This document shows, piece by piece, positions 62,110 through 64,000 of a stretch of DNA of 64,000 bases. The DNA comes from Streptomyces sp. H39-S7 (GTDB lineage: Bacteria; Actinomycetota; Actinomycetes; Streptomycetales; Streptomycetaceae), in the NCBI RefSeq assembly GCF_027158205.1, contig NZ_JAPVLU010000024.1, forward strand, positions 62,001 through 126,000, in the 5' to 3' direction. The position numbers were made by a program, and so were the translations under genes. Position 1 is the stretch's first letter. Every line of letters starts with the position of its first letter. The notes below the pieces were generated by a model that saw only the letters and a list, made by a program, of their open reading frames with translations, was not told where the DNA came from and did no database searches.

Positions 62110-62335
62110 GCCCCGTTCGGGCGCTGCGGGTCAGGCGGCGCCGCACCGGGCATTGGAGCCTCGCGACCTCGTTGTGGGACGGCTGGCCATCGCTGTCGAG
62201 ATGAGCAGTCACGTTCAGCCTCGTGGGAGGGCGGTCCGCTTCGGTGGGAGCCTCGGCTGCTGCTTCGCCGGGCACATGCGGGTGGTGGCTGACAGGGTGA
62301 GCAGCGACGGCGAGGGATGGACGCGCCGCCCCTCC
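62110..62335. other. Gap between hydrolase promoter and carboxylesterase gene
   Basis: About 225 bases downstream of the carboxylesterase stop. No gene, repeat or clear hairpin was recognised; the 3' end of the carboxylesterase transcript must lie here or read into the hydrolase promoter. Confidence 0.4.
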
Positions 62336-63826
62336 TCAGTTCCAGGCTTGTCGTTCCTGGCTGCGGGGGTCGTTGATCTGGTTCCACGTGTCGTCGATGC
62401 GCATGGTGGTCCGGCGCTCGCTGGTGTACGCCTCCCAGCCCGGGTCGCCGGTCCGGGCGAACCGGACCCACGCCCCGTGCACGCGAGAAGCGAGATCCGC
62501 AGGAGGCCGCGTCGGTCCGAGCAGGCCGTACGGGCCGTGCAGTGGGGAGAGATGGGTGCGGTCGAAGACGAAGGGGAGTTCCATCGTGTGGGCAGCGCCG
62601 AGATCTCCTCCCACGGCCTGGGAGCGCCACGCGAACTCGTAGCGGTAAGTGCGGGACTGGGGGTGGGCGGCGTGCGCGTCGGCCAGGGCCCGGCTGCCCG
62701 CGCCGAACGCGGCATCGCCCAGGATGGCGGCTCGCAGCTCGCCGAAGGAGGCGCCGGGCCGTGCTGTGCGATAGGCCTCGATGAGCCGCATCGGTTGGGG
62801 GTGGGAGCGGATCGCCGCGGCGTCGACGTCGGCCGCCGTTGCGGTGGTGTGGGCGCCCGTGGGGACGAGATAGAGGTTGCCCTCCTCCGAGGTGGTTCCG
62901 ATGAGCAGGTCGACGTCCGCTCCCAGGCCTGCGGCGACGGATGTTGCAGGCTGCCGGTCCAGGACCAGGCTGAAGGGACTGAGCCCGACCAGGGGGTCGT
63001 AGTGGGTCGGGGTCCGCAGGTCGATCCCGGCAAGGTGGCCGGCCGCCTCGACCAGGTGCTCGTCGGCGATGTCCGAGAAGGCGTCGGCGTGCGGCTCGAC
63101 CCCCAGCGCCTGGGCTGCTGCCCGGGTGACGCGGCCGGCCTGCTGCCGGGTGAACGCCCCCGTGCCGCTGCCGCTTTGAACGATCGCCCGGCGCAGGAGG
63201 CCGGCGGCCTGAGGCATGGCCAGGACACCGCCGACGATGGTGGCGCCCGCCGACTGGCCGAAGAGGGTGACGTTACGGGCATCACCACCGAAGGCCGCGA
63301 TGTTCTCCCGCACCCAGCGCAGGGCAGCCACCACGTCGAGCAGGCCGCGGTTGGCCGGTGCTCCGGGGAGGTCAAGGAATCCCGGAATGCCAAGCCGGTA
63401 GTTGAGGGTGACGAGTACGACGCCGTGGCGAGCGAAGGCTGAGCCGTCGTACAGCGCGGACCGTGTCGACCCGGCGACGAACCCGCCACCGTGGACGAAG
63501 ACCATGACGGGCAGGTCTTCGCCTGGCGCGGCAGGCTTGCAGACGTTGACGGTGAGGTAGTCCTCCCCGCGACTCCATCCGGCGCCGAAGTAGGGGGACA
63601 TGTCTACCGTGCCGAGCGTGCGTTCGGACTGCGGGGCGTTGGGACCCGGCACCGTGCCGTCCCGTACACCGTCCCACGGTTCGTGCGGCTGCGGCGGGGC
63701 GAACCGGCCGGCGCCGACGGGCGCAGCGGCGTAGGGGATGTTCAGGAAGGCGACGGTGGTGTCCTGACGGAGCCCTCGGACCGCCCCCTGCTCAGTGGCG
63801 AGGATGGGATCGGCGTCGTCTCTCAC
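62336..63826 (-). CDS. Carboxylesterase type B
   Basis: A 496-residue type B carboxylesterase. Features: IPYAAAPVGAGRFAPPQPHE, oxyanion hole VFVHGGGFVAGS, nucleophile VTLFGQSAGATIVGGVLA (Ser in GQSAG), acidic residue region IGTTSEEGNLYL, and the late AAHTMELPFVF with the catalytic His. No signal peptide, so cytosolic. The GTG start at 63826 has GAGAGG 8 bases upstream. It hydrolyses esters; the natural substrate is unknown. A hairpin separates it from the upstream gene. Confidence 0.9.
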   Translation of the reverse strand: MRDDADPILATEQGAVRGLRQDTTVAFLNIPYAAAPVGAGRFAPPQPHEPWDGVRDGTVPGPNAPQSERTLGTVDMSPYFGAGWSRGEDYLTVNVCKPAAPGEDLPVMVFVHGGGFVAGSTRSALYDGSAFARHGVVLVTLNYRLGIPGFLDLPGAPANRGLLDVVAALRWVRENIAAFGGDARNVTLFGQSAGATIVGGVLAMPQAAGLLRRAIVQSGSGTGAFTRQQAGRVTRAAAQALGVEPHADAFSDIADEHLVEAAGHLAGIDLRTPTHYDPLVGLSPFSLVLDRQPATSVAAGLGADVDLLIGTTSEEGNLYLVPTGAHTTATAADVDAAAIRSHPQPMRLIEAYRTARPGASFGELRAAILGDAAFGAGSRALADAHAAHPQSRTYRYEFAWRSQAVGGDLGAAHTMELPFVFDRTHLSPLHGPYGLLGPTRPPADLASRVHGAWVRFARTGDPGWEAYTSERRTTMRIDDTWNQINDPRSQERQAWN

Positions 63827-63878
63827 AATGGTTCCTCTCCGTGGCCCGGTGGGCGTCGGAAATGGGATGGAGTTGGCC

Positions 63879-63914
63879 CGCGACCCCGGCCCCGCAGTGG
63901 CGGCCGGGGTCGCG
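63879..63914 (-). terminator. 13-bp perfect hairpin upstream of the carboxylesterase gene
   Basis: CGCGACCCCGGCC (63879-63891) and GGCCGGGGTCGCG (63902-63914) pair exactly around a 10-base loop. It lies 22 bases after the stop of the leftward gene that enters from the window edge and likely ends that transcript. Confidence 0.7.
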
Positions 63915-63935
63915 GCCGTGCCTGTGGCCTGCGGG

Positions 63936-64000
63936 TCAGAGGCGGTCGAGCGAGGCCCACCGCTTGATGCCGAACGCGCTGCCGCTGCGTTCCACTTCCA
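63936..64000 (-). CDS. C-terminal end of a gene cut by the window edge
   Basis: Only about 20 codons are present, ending SGSAFGIKRWASLDRL and TGA. The reading is chosen because it is the only minus-strand frame ending at a stop just before the hairpin at 63879-63914. The fragment is too short to name a family. Confidence 0.5.
   Translation of the reverse strand, partial: EVERSGSAFGIKRWASLDRL

Noticed and set aside
62078..62275. 65-codon minus-strand frame between the hydrolase promoter and carboxylesterase gene
   Set aside because: It runs through the AGCT operator and promoter region, has no ribosome site and shows no domain pattern.

Overview
The window is high-GC DNA with Streptomyces-like signatures: frequent GTG starts, 1-4 base stop/start overlaps inside operons, many TetR/MarR/LysR/GlxA-type regulators, and a Streptomyces-type contractile injection locus. 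Genus is inferred from gene content and style. No rRNA, tRNA or CRISPR array was seen.

Layout. (1) 1-5555: 3' end of a contractile injection system operon (spike, gp25-like, baseplate J-like, tail protein I-like), ending with a zinc-ribbon/transmembrane/discoidin-like protein that resembles the membrane factor CisA. (2) 5.8-12.3 kb: HD-domain enzyme, GlxA-type regulator, two TetR regulators, enoyl-CoA hydratase-like and hotdog thioesterase genes, a small PASTA-like protein, an Old Yellow Enzyme homologue and an IS256 scrap. (3) 12.5-18.6 kb, leftward: a compact RiPP cluster made of MFS exporter, S9 peptidase, a 39-residue acidic precursor peptide, a cobalamin-type radical SAM maturase with a CX7CX2C motif, and a DUF5825 protein. 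A strong hairpin directly follows the precursor gene. This is the best candidate for an undescribed system. (4) 19.1-23.9 kb: a divergent hydrolase/SnoaL versus MarR locus with two matching operators, then an aldose epimerase and a ClC channel. (5) 24-37.5 kb: an energy and sugar module: DUF2252, GH15, cyclase and GMC oxidoreductase; and a leftward SDR, NDH-2, cydA, cydB, antiporter operon, plus gluconokinase. (6) 37.6-40.1 kb: a decayed mosaic copy of part of region 5 (antiporter, cydB and GH15 pieces) with a subtilase scrap fused in. (7) 40.5-43.7 kb: a large secreted fibronectin-III protein. (8) 44.4-52.6 kb: a LysR-linked aromatic meta-cleavage operon with a frameshifted SDR and a truncated CoA-transferase gene. 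(9) 52.8-64 kb: a secreted ricin-lectin protein next to the last codons of a sugar ABC permease, IS30 and IS110 scraps, a truncated flavin monooxygenase, LtrA, a ruined histidine kinase, a TetR/hydrolase pair with an overlapping promoter and operator, and a carboxylesterase.

How the genes may work together. In region 5, GH15 could release glucose, the SDR and GMC enzymes could oxidise it, gluconokinase could return gluconate to the pentose phosphate route, and NDH-2 plus cytochrome bd could dispose of the electrons without proton-pumping complexes. In region 8, a flavin monooxygenase, extradiol dioxygenase, two FAH-type hydrolases and an ACMSD-like amidohydrolase fit hydroxylation, ring opening and processing of an aromatic acid. 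These pathway statements are inferences from family and context.
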